Source: Rhynochetos jubatus (Eukaryota > Chordata > Aves > Eurypygiformes > Rhynochetidae). From it: a stretch of 64,000 nt of DNA. The position numbers and the translations under genes were made by a program. Within the stretch, counting starts at the first letter, position 1, and each line of letters starts with the position of its first letter. The stretch covers positions 36,962,200 to 37,026,199 of the forward strand of contig CM050648.1 in assembly GCA_027574665.1 (NCBI GenBank), given 5' to 3'. Shown here in pieces: positions 36,301-49,339 of this stretch. Below the pieces are notes generated by a model, which worked only from the letters and a program-made list of their open reading frames with translations, made no database searches and was not told where the DNA came from.

Positions 36301-38395
36301 TTACGTCGTGCGGGATTAGCGGCTCCACGCAGCCGCCTTGCCTCATGGTAAAAAAACCAAAAGCCACGCGGGCAAATCTCACAGGACGCCGCCAGCTCGC
36401 GTCACGGGCACCGTCCTTGGCACAAGGAGGTCACGGCCTCTCTGCACTCCTCCTGTCTGAACAAGAAAGTGGAATGGTTTGCCTGGAGCGGGAATTGCCC
36501 TAGTCAGTGCTGCCTCCCTGAGCAGCACGCATCCCCAAGCAGGGGGTCCTGACTAGAACAGCAACTACAGAACTCCTGACTCTTCCTTACGTACAAGCAT
36601 TGGGTCATCCTAGACATAAACTTCCTAAAGAGTGGCATCTTGTTTTGTGGTTTTGGTATTTTTTGCCTTTCTTACATCAAAAAGATTACAGACCCACAGC
36701 TTCCAGTAACTAGGGAAGAGCGTAAACTTCAAAGCCCAAAGGAGCCGTCGTTACTGAGGGGTTCATCGTTGCGTTTCTCTGTCACAGTTTAAGGCAAACA
36801 TGTATTTAAGGTTGGAGCAGTAACTGATACGACTACATAAACATACATATTGAAACTCACATATATGCGCAGACAGATGTGTCTCTGGATATAGAAAATA
36901 TTTATTTTCTTAGCAAAGTTAAAGTCTGTGTAAAAACATTAATACTGAAAAAGGTAGGAGCTCTAATTCCTCCTTTGGAGAAAAGTAACAAGTCCCCTAG
37001 ACAGCCTGTATAAAAAACACTCTGCAAGAGTACAGCTCACTTTGAATTCTCACTTATTTCACTGTGCATTAATACATTTGTTGCGGATTTCATAAATAAT
37101 TAGATAATACTCAAAGATTCGGTTGTGAGGTTCGATTGCTACAGCGCAACTACAGGCCGCTGTTGTACAACAAATAGATTTTATTCAGACAGTATACGTC
37201 CTGCTCTACCAGAATGGGCAGCTACTGCCACAAGTAGAACTGTTGCGGGAGATATTTCATGTTTTAATGCGTTCACACATGGAACCTCATTTGGGGGCAT
37301 TTTCTCTGAAAATTCTTTGGCCAAAAGAACAGCCAAACGCAGATAAATTGTCCCTGGGTCCTCTAAATGCTCAGCACAGTTTCAAAATAAATCTGTAACG
37401 ATTACCAGTCCGAAAAACTGAAACGCTGTACAAAACGATTCCGACAGATTACGGGCAATGGCAGCATAAAACGTCAGCCCCCCCAAACTCTGCTTCAGCT
37501 GAAGCCACAGCCGTTTCCAGCTAAACGTAACAGCACTGCCGCACCCTCGCCGCACGTAGACCTGCTGGCGTGGTACGGCACAAGGACATACACAACCCTG
37601 GACAACGGAGGAATGCGGAGGCACAGTAACGTTAAAGACCCGTCAGACGGTCTGAAATTCAGTCTAACTACCGACCCGACTTCTCCTTCATCACCGAGAA
37701 AGGGCAAGAGCGGCCCTCATACGCCACGTGGGTGTTCCTGACGCGGGGGTAGGCCGACAGGCTGCTTAAGGCACGGCTGAGTTTCCTGCTCCCGAGCACA
37801 GGTTCATAGCAGCAGTCTGCCCGCGGCCGTCAAACGCAGTTCTGAGACGAGTTCCCCGTCTTCAAACCTCACTTACATTCTATCCATCCAACAGGAATGT
37901 CGTCGTTCTCAGGAACCACGACAGCGACAGGGAAAAAGGGATCATCAGTGCAAAGGGCCCCATATGAAGTGCATGCTCGTTGTCAAGCCTAGTTCACCTG
38001 GACTCGTACGCCCTCCACAAGAGCGCATCCTGTACAGCGTACACGGGAAATCCTCTCTGAACGAGACATGTCATTTCAAGCTGCTGGCTATACCTATCGC
38101 GTGGCAGAACAAGACGCATCACATGAATCCGATTCCAGTGTAAAATTCCCAAGGAAGATTCCTGTTCTACTAGTGTATAGGCCAGAGCGCACAGATTCCA
38201 GAAATGCTTTTGGGAAGCCATATTTTAATGTCAATAGAGAATATTTAGGGTATTTCTTTCTCTCTTTATCCTGAGTAAAGGGTTTTGTTATTTATCAAAG
38301 CCCCAGGCCCATACTGCTATAGCGCAGTGAGATTTTGTCGTACAGTCCCAGTATCGTGAAGGCCGTTATTGGACTGTTTTCTGGAGCGGTTCTCC
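33380..38395 (-). other. PREX2: PREX2 3' UTR (about 5 kb)
   Basis: The stretch follows the PREX2 stop codon (38,396-38,398) and runs to the poly(A) signal at 33,401-33,406. It has no CR1 or LTR insertion over 5 kb, unlike its surroundings, which fits a retained transcribed UTR. From memory the human PREX2 3' UTR is also several kilobases long. It contains an A-tract (33,559-33,574, U-tract in the RNA) and several internal AATAAA motifs. Its exact extent is inferred; transcript data would settle it. Confidence 0.65.
33401..33406 (-). terminator. PREX2: PREX2 poly(A) signal AATAAA
   Basis: Reads AATAAA on the minus strand. A G/T-rich tract follows about 50-80 bases downstream on the same strand (33,321-33,350), so cleavage probably falls near 33,375-33,390. 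Other AATAAA motifs lie upstream in the UTR (for example near 35,747, 36,901 and 37,174) and could give shorter transcripts. Confidence 0.65.
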
Positions 38396-38441
38396 TCATT
38401 CTTCTCCAACAGGTGGGGGGGGCTGGCAGAGCTTGTATAAT
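38396..38441 (-). CDS. PREX2: PREX2 terminal coding exon
   Basis: The acceptor TTGTCATTGTCAG ends at 38,442. The first base completes an arginine codon begun in the previous exon (AG|A). Fourteen residues follow, LYKLCQPPPPVGEE, and then TGA (38,396-38,398). This matches the C-terminus of P-Rex2 as I recall it. The proline codons contain eight consecutive C (plus-strand G at 38,415-38,422), a slippage-prone tract. P-Rex2 is a ~1,600-residue cytosolic Rac guanine-nucleotide exchange factor with DH-PH, two DEP, two PDZ and an inositol-polyphosphate-4-phosphatase-like C-terminal half; this is the end of that half. Confidence 0.95.
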
Positions 38442-41400
38442 CTGACAATGACAAAAGAACAAAGCGATCGTTATTCTGAGAGCTTGGTCATTATCAAAGC
38501 AGGTAAATTTAAGCAACATAAACTAAATCTAAGTCTTCCTGCAGTGTAAAAGGAGAGGTACTGAATTGTTTAATAACATCAATGTCAAACCAGTAAAACC
38601 TTATTCATGAGCATGAGTGTTTACACTCAAAGCGGTGTCGTTAAAACACACACCTATAAGCAGACTTACGAAGACACTCCAGTTGAGTCAAGTTTTCGTA
38701 TTTCTGGAGAAAGCCAAGTTTCCGCCAATCCAATTACCAGTTGTTGCTCTGAATTTCTGCATTGGAAAAGCTGCTCGGTGAATGCAATTGCCTCCGGTTC
38801 TGTTTTGGCATAGAGTCAGACCTCACTCTAACACAGTTCCCTATAAAACCGATGCTGTTTGAAGAACTTAAGACACGTGTCTGACCTGTGACACACCAGC
38901 ATGAAGATTTTAAAGTCTCTCCCCTGTGTTTCTGCACGTGTGAAGTCAAGACTAGTAAGATTTGGTTCCAACGACCACCTCAGTACAGACTGACGTAGCC
39001 ACTCCTTCATTCACAAAGGCTGTTAAACCCTTCAGCAGGCACTTGGTTATTAGCAAGTGTTTGAAACTGTACCCTAACGTTAGGAACGCTGACAATAAAC
39101 GGCAATCATTCTGACCTCGGGCTCTCTGCTCTCTCAGTGTGTACAGCATATCGTACCCCCGCTGCAACCACAGCAGTCAGAACCAGCAATAGACGTGATC
39201 TCATCTGGAGATTACGTACTGTCCTCAGGGAAAGCGTATCGTTGAAGGAATAGCAAAGAGAAGAGACCACGTATGGCACGGGAAAAAGCATCAGAAGCCA
39301 AAAATGGAGAGACAATGGCACAGCATGTGCTTTAAAGCTTAACGTGCAGAATCTCTGATACTGAGATAACACAGCTATAGAAAGAGCAGGTTTGGTAGGT
39401 CTGGCTGCAGGCAGGATGGTGAAGTGTCCAGGGGGCTAAGGGTATTTCACATGCTCAGGGGATCGGAGTTTTCCAAGCATATGTTGCAAATTTGCCTGCT
39501 AAACATCACGTTCATTTATATGACTCCATTTTAACTCATCGTGAATTTCAAAATTCTGTTCAGAAAACAGAAATCTGTGCGTGTGGCTGGGCTCCCCACA
39601 CCATTCAAGATCAATGGGCTGGTGCCTTCTCGGCATGACATTCTGCTACTGGAATTATGTGAGGCACAGTACGTCCAGCTGCCCCCGTGAGTACCGAAAG
39701 CCTCCTCAACATCTGGGCACACCTTGTCAGAAAAAGCGTCCTGTGGCTGTGTGAGAGCACGGCAGGGCAGCTGCTGTTCGCAGGTTTCAGTTCCCTCCAC
39801 AGTTAAAACCCACGGGACACAACACACAACGGCCGTGGGCTACGTAACGTTTCTCTGCAGCTCGCTGGAAGCGATTATCGAGCAATATTGTTTCTGGGTG
39901 GCAAGAACAGGGAGCAGCAGTTCAGCAACTGCAAACCTGCTTGCTAACCTCCACCGTAATGTCGTCTGAGGATGACTGGGCTCTTCCACATTCCTGTCAC
40001 CTGGCAGACCCAGAAAGGTGATGGTTTCAGGCCACAATGTGCAGACATCAGTGTATTTGTTGGGAGCCATATACAAGCCAATACGCTTTAGCTCATATTT
40101 GTGTACCAAAGAGAGAATAAGACGGTCCTTATGCAGAGAGGTATGCAAAGACAAATAAAGAGGAGTTATTTGATTCTGCTGGTGTAATAAAGCAGTAATC
40201 TTCAAAGCTGACCAAAGACAGAATGACTGTCAGAATATCATCCAAGTAATTTCAGCGACTTTAGTTCTTGGCGATGTTTTAGCAAAATCTAATTTCTATG
40301 GGTGAATGTGTAGAAAACCTCAATCCTAAGTACCGAGGTTGTGTGCTCCTCAGGTTAAAATGGTAAGCATTAAGGTTACTTGTCTTCAGAGCAAGTGACG
40401 TAGGGGAACTCAGAAGGAAACTTAACAACAAGGCTGCATGAATCCCTACGGAGCGATGGCCGCTGAAGATGGTATAGAGCAGAAACAGCCTGTTCTGGGC
40501 CAGTGTATATGGAACAACGATTTGAGATGGTACAAACAGATCAGCTGAGAAAAGACAGAAAACAGTGGCAACTGCAGAGAACCAAGAACACTGTCATGTG
40601 GCATTAAACAGAGCCAAATGTAATGGTAAAGTTCTTCTCAAGGCAAAGGACTGAGAACCCACAGCACCGTTCACTGACGCATCGAAAGCATCACTCCTGC
40701 TGATGACTGCGCTGACTTACGCGACTTAGCTCGCTAAGGGCACCCCGAATGCCCCAACCCCCGAGCTCGCTGAGATATTCCTGTGACACTGCTGCTGGCT
40801 GGCAGGCGTGCTGGATGCATCTGCCTATTCAATGTTCTAGGAGCTCGCTCAGAATTCTTCTTCAGCTTTTCATTGCTGTGTTGTGGGAGCGTCAACCGGA
40901 AAGAGGCGATTTTTTTTCTCAACTGATGTAAAGCCAACACCGTCTCAAGGCCAAGTTTTCCTTTTTAAGAACGTGGGGTTTTTAACTTTATCACAAAAGC
41001 TCTGATTTTAAACAGACGCTCTGTCATTTAGAGGTGGGAAAAATTTGGTTTGCAGCATTTCTTTGGCTGTCTCCAGAATTATGTCATGAAGGAGGACCAT
41101 TTAAGGCCCAAACCATACCATTCAAAGTATGAAATGCTTCTCACAGCTTTCACTCTGATGTTATTTTACTGCCTTACACAATGCAAGACAGTTGGGCAGG
41201 CGATTTTGGTCCTGGATTGCCCTCTAAACTAATCACTACCATGAGAAGTTAGCAGGGAGATTTAGACTGGACCTCAGCAAGAAATTCTTCCCGGAGAGGG
41301 TGGTGAGGCACTGGGACAGGTTGCCCAGAGAAGCTGTGGGTGCCCCATCCCTGGAAGTGTTCAAGGCCAGCCTGGATGGGGCTCTGAGCAACCTGGTCTA

Positions 41401-42671
41401 GTGGAGGGTGTCCCTGCCCATGGCAGGGGGGTTGGAACTGGATGGTCTTTAAGGTCCTTTCCAACCCAAACCGTTCTGTGATGCTACAAATAAGTTATGA
41501 TTAGTTCTCGCAGTAATGATCAGGAGGTAAGGGCAATGACTTTATTGCTGATGGGTTTACTCTAGAATCGGTACTTTTGTTGGATCTTATTTAATCTCCT
41601 TTATGGGGCATACAAGATGCATATATGCTCCAACAAATGCTGCTACTTAGCAACCGAACAGCAGCTGCTACTCAGATTTACTCACACCTTGTACACTCAA
41701 GGTACACTCCTTCTCTAGAACTGGATGGAGCATAGGCATGGAACAAAGTGCAGTGATTCATTACAAATTATGAGCAGTGGCTGATTCCCTGATGGAGAAA
41801 CTGGGACAACTGAGAAAAGGGGAGCAAACTGCATAAGAAAGTTCCCCGGTATTACTGGTCAGAACCCAGAAGACAGTTTTTCTGTGAGGCGATGGGCAGG
41901 ATGTGCTCCTTCACCTGGTTACTTCTGCCAGGTATTACTAATTCGCTGTTTCCTTACTGAAATTTCAACACCACACTGGGTCTGTTATGTATTCCACGTA
42001 TCTGTTTAGCTCATTCAATGTGTTATCCTTAGTCAGCCAAAACTACTGGGTTTTAAACTGATTAAAAAAAAAAAAGTTTAAATTAGAACTGGATTAATAA
42101 GGCCACTTTAAGATAAAATTAAGAACATTGTTGCTGGGTTGTTTTAATTTATAAGTACTGTGCTTGTTAAGAAACATTTCAGGTACCTGCGATCCATCAC
42201 AGCATTAAAAAGCTGGATAAATATAGAACAGTCGCATTTTTCATTCTAATGGATGTTTCAGAAAGAGACAGACTACATCATCGGTAAAAGCAACCCGAAC
42301 ATGATTTTGCTGAGATACTGCAATACAGTATTTCATTAAAATGGGGTTATGGATTTAGTTACGAATATTTTCCCAAACCCACTAAACATCACAAGCGATG
42401 AAGGACTTACTCCAGCGTTTTCACAATTAACACGAACTGGGATTCATTTTTCAAAAATGGGCACGTTTTGAAGTGCTGCACAGCCTGAACTTCTGCAACG
42501 AATTACTTGAAGTAAAACTGTATGGCTAAGAACGTAATTGATTTTATGTACATCAAAAGCCAAATCTTACCACTTAGTGTACAATACAGTCAATGTTTAC
42601 TTTGAGCAGCTAGGACAGAATTTGGCACAAACTAGACAAAATCCAGGTCTAGGACACAAACGATTAGTTAC
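38442..42671 (-). other. PREX2: PREX2 last intron (4.2 kb)
   Basis: Bounded by GTAACT (42,671) and TTGTCAG (38,442), phase 2. It contains one CR1 fragment (41,252-41,487). The rest is unique-looking and I see no other exon. Confidence 0.85.
41252..41487 (+). mobile_element. CR1 LINE 3' fragment in a PREX2 intron
   Basis: Starts near GCAGGGAGATTTAGACTGGA, includes ACAGGTTGCCCAGAGAAGC and CCATGGCAGGGGGGTTGGAA, and ends CCGTTCTGTGATGCTAC. It is antisense to PREX2 and of the same subfamily as 25,843-26,177. Confidence 0.95.
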
Positions 42672-42739
42672 CTTGGGACAGACTGTGGCGTTCGATCCCT
42701 CACTCCTAAATTCTTGGCTGTGTTTTGTACTCTCGCACC
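42672..42739 (-). CDS. PREX2: PREX2 penultimate coding exon
   Basis: The acceptor is CTGTTTTTCTTTCACAG and the donor is CCAAG|GTAACT. The 68 nt encode [20 protein letters not shown] followed by VP, plus two bases (AG) of an arginine codon finished in the next exon. Entry is phase 0 and exit phase 2. It matches the P-Rex1/2 C-terminal region by recall, in the order expected between the exons at 49,214 and 38,396. Confidence 0.95.
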
Positions 42740-44479
42740 CTGTGAAAGAAAAACAGTTTTGCTTCCTTTATTCTAACACACTTCAGAAAGTTTTCTGAGC
42801 TTTCTGGATGAACATAACTCATGATTATCATTAATTAACACATACGCTCCACATCCCCAAACAACTCTCCTAAGGCGGGGATCAAGTTAAAGCAGTACAT
42901 TAATTCTCAGCTTACAGAAATACGCAGGAAAAGACAAAATCTTGCCACTTGTCCTTAAATAAATGCATACACATATATCCTGCTAATGTAAAAGATTTCA
43001 TTAAAAAATTAACATTTAAGGTTTAAAACAATGCAAATACATCTTGTTTCAATTTGATTTTTGTCACCATTCTTTGCAGAAGGCGTGGACAACAAAGTTC
43101 TTTTCTGAAATGTCACTTATTTCCTATGAATTTCTGAACAAACAAATATTGCAGATTATTTCCTCTTAATAGCTTTCAGTTAAATCTAGAAAAAATGGCT
43201 TAAATTGAGGCACTGTATTTGGATTAGAAAAATGCTGGTCCTGATCTTCCTTCATAATCAGAACAAAAACAGGTCGGAAGGGTCATTCTGAGGTTGTTCA
43301 GTGCAACACCCCTGCTTAAAAAGCGGGGCCAACTAGAAAAACTTGACTCCCTATACCTCAGTTGATCCTTTGAATAACAACGACGAAAGCACTTCTGTCT
43401 CACTGACGTACCGAGTAAGGAGGAAGTTGATAAAACATGCGCAGTGTTCATATGCCATGGCAGTGAAAATGCAGACTCTTCTGCAAACAAGCTATCTTAG
43501 ACGTAGGAACGAACTTAGTAAAATGTGGTTTTAAATGATGAGGTCCAGCTTCTGATGAGCAGTTTTATTAATGTAAAGCAGTCGTCGCAAAGAAACACAC
43601 CTGGCCACCAGCCCAAACATTTACAGATTCTATGATCTTTGTTTTCTAACATTTTACAGGAGATGGAAAGCCCTTGTTCTGTCTATAATACACGCACTGA
43701 CTCCTCCTGCATTTCTCCTTTTGTACTAATTGAATTCAGGACAAAATAACAGAGAACAAAAATACATAATCTCAGACTTCTCACAGTGAGATCTTAGATT
43801 GGTAATTTACATTCCAAACAGAGCTGCAATGGCAGCTGCACGTGACGTAAAAAACGAGGTGTAATCATTGATTCAGTACACAGAGTAAGACCAGACCTTG
43901 CACTTGACTGAAATCCGGTACCCAGGGAAATTGGGAAGGTATCAGTTCATTGGTGAGGGCTCAAACAAAAGTTGAAAAGGCTGACTGTTTACGCACAGAG
44001 TTTACGTAAATCAGCACATGCCACAAAAAATACCCTGTCCTTACATTTCTTTTTAAAATAAAGTAGTGGTAAAGACAGAGAAAATAACTAGGGTACCTAC
44101 AAAACTGAAGGCAGAATATAGAAATGATTTTACTCGCTTTACTGTAGCTCAGTAAACTTGGCTCCAACAGCTGCAAAAGGCACGAGTACAGACCACAATA
44201 AGCATGTGTCTTCCCCAGAAACTCCTCCAAAATTTAATCATTAGTCACTCAATGCTTCCTCTTTTCAGCAGCAACTATGTATTTAATCAATCCCAATGAT
44301 TCTCTTCCCTTCTTTTCCATCTCAACTTGAACCCACTAATAACTTCACACCTCTAACATCCTCATGGAAGAAGACCCACCCCCTGGGTACAATCTTAGCT
44401 TGTTGTGTCAAGAGTCACTGTTTTCATGGGGTTTGAATCTGCCAGTCTCATTTGACGCCTTTAGTTCTGCACTGGTGAG

Positions 44480-44655
44480 GACAATGGTCAGTCCCTATCC
44501 CTGCCACATCTTCTTTAAATCCTAGATGGTTTTGTTTGTCTGTCCTGTCTATAAACCATTCCCAACCGTTGATCATTTTTTCTGACCATCTCTGAACCTT
44601 TGCCGTTACGCTATACCCTTATGGAAGGCATGAGAACATCCGATGGTTCAAAATG
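44480..44655 (-). mobile_element. ancient CR1/L3-like LINE, part 1
   Basis: The words CCATTCCCAACCG, CATCTCTGAACCTTTGCCG and ACGCTATACCC match the order of an old amniote CR1 read in reverse. The copy is cut by the younger CR1 at 44,662-44,875 and continues beyond it. Limits are approximate. Confidence 0.55.
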
Positions 44656-44661
44656 AAGGAA

Positions 44662-44875
44662 CGTGAGGAAACCCTTCTTCCCTGTGAGGGTGACAGAGCA
44701 CTGGGACAGGCTGCCCAGAGAGGTGGGGGAGTCTCCTTCCCTGGAGACTTTCCAAAGCTGCCTGGACTGTTCCTGTGTGATCTGCTCTAGGTGCTCCTGC
44801 TCTGGTAGGGACGTTGGACTAGATGATCCCTAGAGGTCCCTTCCAACCCCTGACACTCTGTGAATCTGTGAATCC
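44662..44875 (+). mobile_element. CR1 LINE 3' fragment nested in an older copy
   Basis: Contains GTGAGGGTGACAGAGCACTG, GGACAGGCTGCCCAGAGAGG, GGACTAGATGATCCCTAGAG and CCCTTCCAACCCCTGACACT, ending TGTGAATCTGTGAAT. It is a different subfamily from the 25,843 and 31,571 copies and the same type as 56,478-56,690. Confidence 0.92.
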
Positions 44876-44879
44876 CCAC

Positions 44880-45190
44880 AGCATGATTGCTACTTTGTCA
44901 CCTGTCCTCGCCTAAACCATTATAACTTCTGATTTGTTTTATTGATAGCTACTGAGAATTGAGCTGTTGTTTTCTGTCATATCCTGGGATCTTGAATGTG
45001 AGATGTAATGGCAAGCTCGCAGGCAGTTATCCTGAACGTGAACTTTGGGGTTGTTTTTTCCCCCATGTGCATCGCTTAAGTTATCTACACGGATTTTCAT
45101 CTGCCATTTTATTGCTCAATCGTTAAAGGTCCTTTTGTAATTCTTCATAGTTGCTTCTCAGCTTTAACAAAAGCTTGAGAAGAGTTCAGA
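44880..45190 (-). mobile_element. ancient CR1/L3-like LINE, part 2
   Basis: Continues the interrupted copy: CATATCCTGGGATCTTGAAT, CCCCCATGTGCATCGCTTAA, TTTTCATCTGCCATTTTATT and CCTTTTGTAATTCTTC fall in the order of the reverse complement of old reptile/bird CR1. Limits are approximate. Confidence 0.65.
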
Positions 45191-45278
45191 GGAGAACAGG
45201 GGAAATGATTAGGTAAGACAACACAACTGAAAAACAACAGATCAGATGGACTGATGTTCTGTCTACACCAGACTTCAG

Positions 45279-45355
45279 CAGGGCATGTAGTGACAGGACA
45301 AGGGGTAATGGTTTTAAACTAAAAGAAGGTAGATTCAGACTAGATAAAAGAAAAA
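45279..45355 (+). mobile_element. short CR1 LINE internal fragment
   Basis: AGGGCATGTAGTGACAGGAC, AAGGGGTAATGGTTTTAAAC and GGTAGATTCAGACTAGA correspond to the pol C-terminus of CR1 (compare 32,090-32,155). It lacks the usual 3' end, so it is a broken piece. Confidence 0.85.
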
Positions 45356-48349
45356 AAATTTACAATGAAGGTGTAGGCATGTTGAGTCCAGACCTTCATC
45401 ACCTTCAGCGTCCTTTCCTCAGTGCCACTTTCCAAAATTTTATCGTAATAAAGCCCACGACGGACTGCTGAGACTGGCATATGATTAACGTAACTGAGAG
45501 ACAGAATATACATACACATGGGAAAACTGTCCAAATTAATCACATGTAGATCCTGAACGTCAGTGCTGTGACTACCTCTGAGAACAAACCCAGCCTATTT
45601 TTACTTCCATCACTCACTAGACAAATTAATTTTAGTATCTTGCTCGCATAATACATCAACCGCATTGATTTGAAAAGGAGTCTGGCTCTATACGACCATG
45701 TAATTTATTGTTTAGCAGGAGAACAAATTAGACCTTACTTACAACTACCAGATTCTTATTTCTTTTGAGGACAAGCCCCAAGAATTACTAGCAACTTGCT
45801 ACACGACTTCTCTTTGTCTCCGCCGAACACCGTTACACCATTTCTACTTCGATATACTGTTAATTTATGCTTCTCCAGTATTATTCTCAAAGCTATAGCA
45901 AGGTAAATATTGACCCTGTTCATCGCACACAGGCATAAGGGACAGTCGTGCTACGCAGCTCCAGAATGCTTCCCTCTGCGCAGCAGTGCTGCCAAAGCCC
46001 TGTTGAAAGGTGCCGGCAGCTCTGAGGGGACACCACCAGCAATCTGGACTCTCACGTATGAGCTAGCATTCACATTGCCATGAGAAAGAATCATAGGTTC
46101 ATCTTCCAGCTCCACGCTAATTTAAGGATAGCAAGAACCAGTCACATAAAGAAAACAGATTCTCTTTATGCCCTGCTAGAAGGTCTCTAAATCAGTACAA
46201 TTCTTATGAGAATTATTCAGAATGCAGTGCTGTTATTAGACTGATGAAAATGTATGGAACAAAGATTACTCACTTATAAGACAACACCAATTCTCTCCTA
46301 GCCTTTTCTGTTTATTGGTTGCCTTTCTTCCTCAGAGCCCTGTGGCCTCCTGCAGCTCCTTTCCTAGGCCTCCCTGCCCTGCACACTTTGCTGCGTCCTG
46401 AAGACACGCTCCTGTCAGGATGCTTTACATAGTATTTTTGGGTACAGATGTTGACATGAATGAACATACTTGAGTAAATAAAGTTACTAAAAGATAGTTG
46501 GGATGTTCCATCAGAATTTTTATTTTGCAAATCAATCTAGACTGGATTAGCAGGTGAAAAACAGAAACCACTTAACTAAAACCATTCCACAGACCCAATT
46601 TCATACCAACTCTCACAAGTTGGTCACTTCAGTTCCCACAGAACAGCTGCTTGCAAATACTTAATTATAACTGACAGGGCAATTACAAGGAAAATTGTTC
46701 CAACAATACATTTGGGGCTATTCTGAGTCTTGCTAAACATGATCACGACCTCATTCAATTTAAAAGAAAAAAAAAAAAACACTTCCTGAGGTCATCCTCA
46801 TTCAGTGAGGGGTCTCCCGTTATTCAGTACCGGTGCCCCCAGCTGGAAGAGGTATCAGCTTCGTGTAGAGACAATTTCCCCTTGTGGAAAGGTGATACTG
46901 CCAGGAACTAATGATGATGGTTTCTCCAGAATGACAGATGGAATAGACATCCTTTCATTTGCACCTCCCTGTGGGTAATCTCTTTATTCCATAAAACATT
47001 CAGGGTGTAAACAGGCTAGCAAAGTTTTCCTTTGGTTGGTCTTTTTTATATTAGGCCAGGTAAAAAGACACATGTATTGCCCTTAACTGAACATCCTGCA
47101 TCAAACCTCATGAAGCTTCCCCCGCCCCCCCAGGTTTTATGGCCTGTATTATACTCCTGACAGTTAAATCTGACAGATAATTTAAACATTAAATCTGGAA
47201 CAGTTTTCTAGAAAATACCCCAGTGCATTTTTTGAAATTACTCAAAACCATTTAGAACTTAATGGAGTTATATTTCTACTACAAAACCCTGAGACTGATT
47301 TAAAATTACAAGGAAAGATTATTACTCTATTAAATGCTGGAGTAGCTTCCTGCAAGAGGAAGAATGTGTGAAAAAAAAGGCTGGCTTGATATACTGGCAG
47401 ACTTTTTTTTGCAGTGTCTGAGAGTGGTATTGAGATATCGGTATCTTTAACAGCTATTGATCACCTGCTGGTTTTCTTCAGAGAATGTAGCCTCGCTGGA
47501 AGCTTCTTTCTACATCTCTGTTTGAGCAAATACAGGTACAGCAGCTCAAAACCATGCCAGTTACTTTAATTTTGATTTTCATTTAACAAACTGCAAGAGA
47601 CCCATAAACGAACCAGCGTTTTTTAAAAGGCTCTAGAACTGTGCATTGAAAAGGTGCCCTTTGACAGAACACACCCTGCAAGCAGACGTAGGCACAACCC
47701 TACGCCCACGGGTTTTGATCGCAAAATACGCAGCTGTGCCTTTTCTCTAGAGTTTCAGGGTCAGGCATATCAACCGATACATTCAAGTTTATTCTAATAG
47801 AGCATCAGCTTTTTTTTCAAGTCAACTTAAAGCTGTAAATTCTGAGCAGACCTACGTGATCTGATTCGAGAACCTTGAGGGTATTTATTTACCGCAGAAA
47901 CCTCATTGATGCATGGAATAAAGCGCAAGTCCGATACGAAAAGGAATGAGACTAATCGCTCTGATGTACCCCTGTTAGGCAGCAGCGCTTCCATACAAAT
48001 GGCCAGAATATGTGGCCTGGGAGCATCTACACAGTTGCTTTAACAGACTACAGGTTCATCCAGCATACATGTATTTTTATCTACGGCAAGTTAAAAGTAA
48101 AGTACCGCTGTTTAATCATTTTCCTAACTAAACTGCGATTGCTGAACAGAGCATGTGGCAGAATTAATGGAAATAATAAAATTAGATGCAAATTAAAATG
48201 CAGAAATTATGAATCTTGTCTTATCTGTGATTAATTGTTCCAATGTTTAATTATCTTTCTTTTCGCTTCAAGATTGAGTGCATCCTGTATCTTGTTTATG
48301 CTTTTGTCATAATGGTTAAAGCCACCACAGGCTGGAATATGCATTCCAT

Positions 48350-48680
48350 ATGCACAGAGTGATTAAGCCCCCGCTCAACCTCTCTTTGATGAACTGAATA
48401 GGTTGAGCTCTTTAATCTTCACTTCATAAGCCTTGTCTAACAGCCTCTGGATCATTTGTGCTCCTCCTCTGAACTTCTTCCAAGATTCTAAACATCCTTT
48501 TGAAAGCATTTATCTGATAACAAGACATTCTAGGAAAAGTTGTGGCCATGCAGTAGAGTAACACCCCCATTTTCAGTCGGTATTACCTTTTAATCCAGCA
48601 TTTTTTGTCATACCTTACCACTAAGAGTTCATGTTGAGGCGGTTATGTATCCACAACAGCCTCTGAATCCTAAGACTCTA
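48350..48680 (-). mobile_element. ancient CR1/L3-like LINE fragment
   Basis: TGATGAACTGAATAGGTTGA, GCTCTTTAATCTTCACTTC, GCTCCTCCTCTGAACTTCTT and AAACATCCTTTTGAA follow an old amniote CR1 in reverse order, continuing to TTCATGTTGAGGCGGTTATG. Strongly diverged. Confidence 0.65.
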
Positions 48681-49186
48681 TTAAGACCAAAGAGTGAAAA
48701 CCACTATTGCAAAATAAGCACGTTGTCCTCAGAAATCTTGCCTGGAAAGTGAAGAACCACAGTATTTAGTCCTCCCCTTCCTTCCTCCACGTCCCCTTCA
48801 TTCAGTATGAGTCACCTTTCATGAACAATAGTTTATAATCTTAAACTGTTTTTATGGGTAATATGTGTTGAAATAAAGATTGTCTTACTCAACAGAGTGT
48901 TCTGATGTAAGGTGATGCCACAGCGGTTACTATACAAAAATCCTTTAGTAACACCATAACCCTGTAAAAATTGTGATCCATTTACACGTATGCCTCTGGT
49001 GGAAAACCGCTGTTCCGTTATTAAAAAAACCCAACCAAACCCACCTCTCAGTCAACAGTAAAGGAAGAGAATTTTAAAAACCCCAACAAAATACCCAAAC
49101 CGAGAAAACTCGCACAGACATTCCACAGCATTAAGGTGGAGGTTAAAACACGCTTGTTTGACGACAACACTGGTTAGGAAACGTCA

Positions 49187-49339
<153 letters not shown>

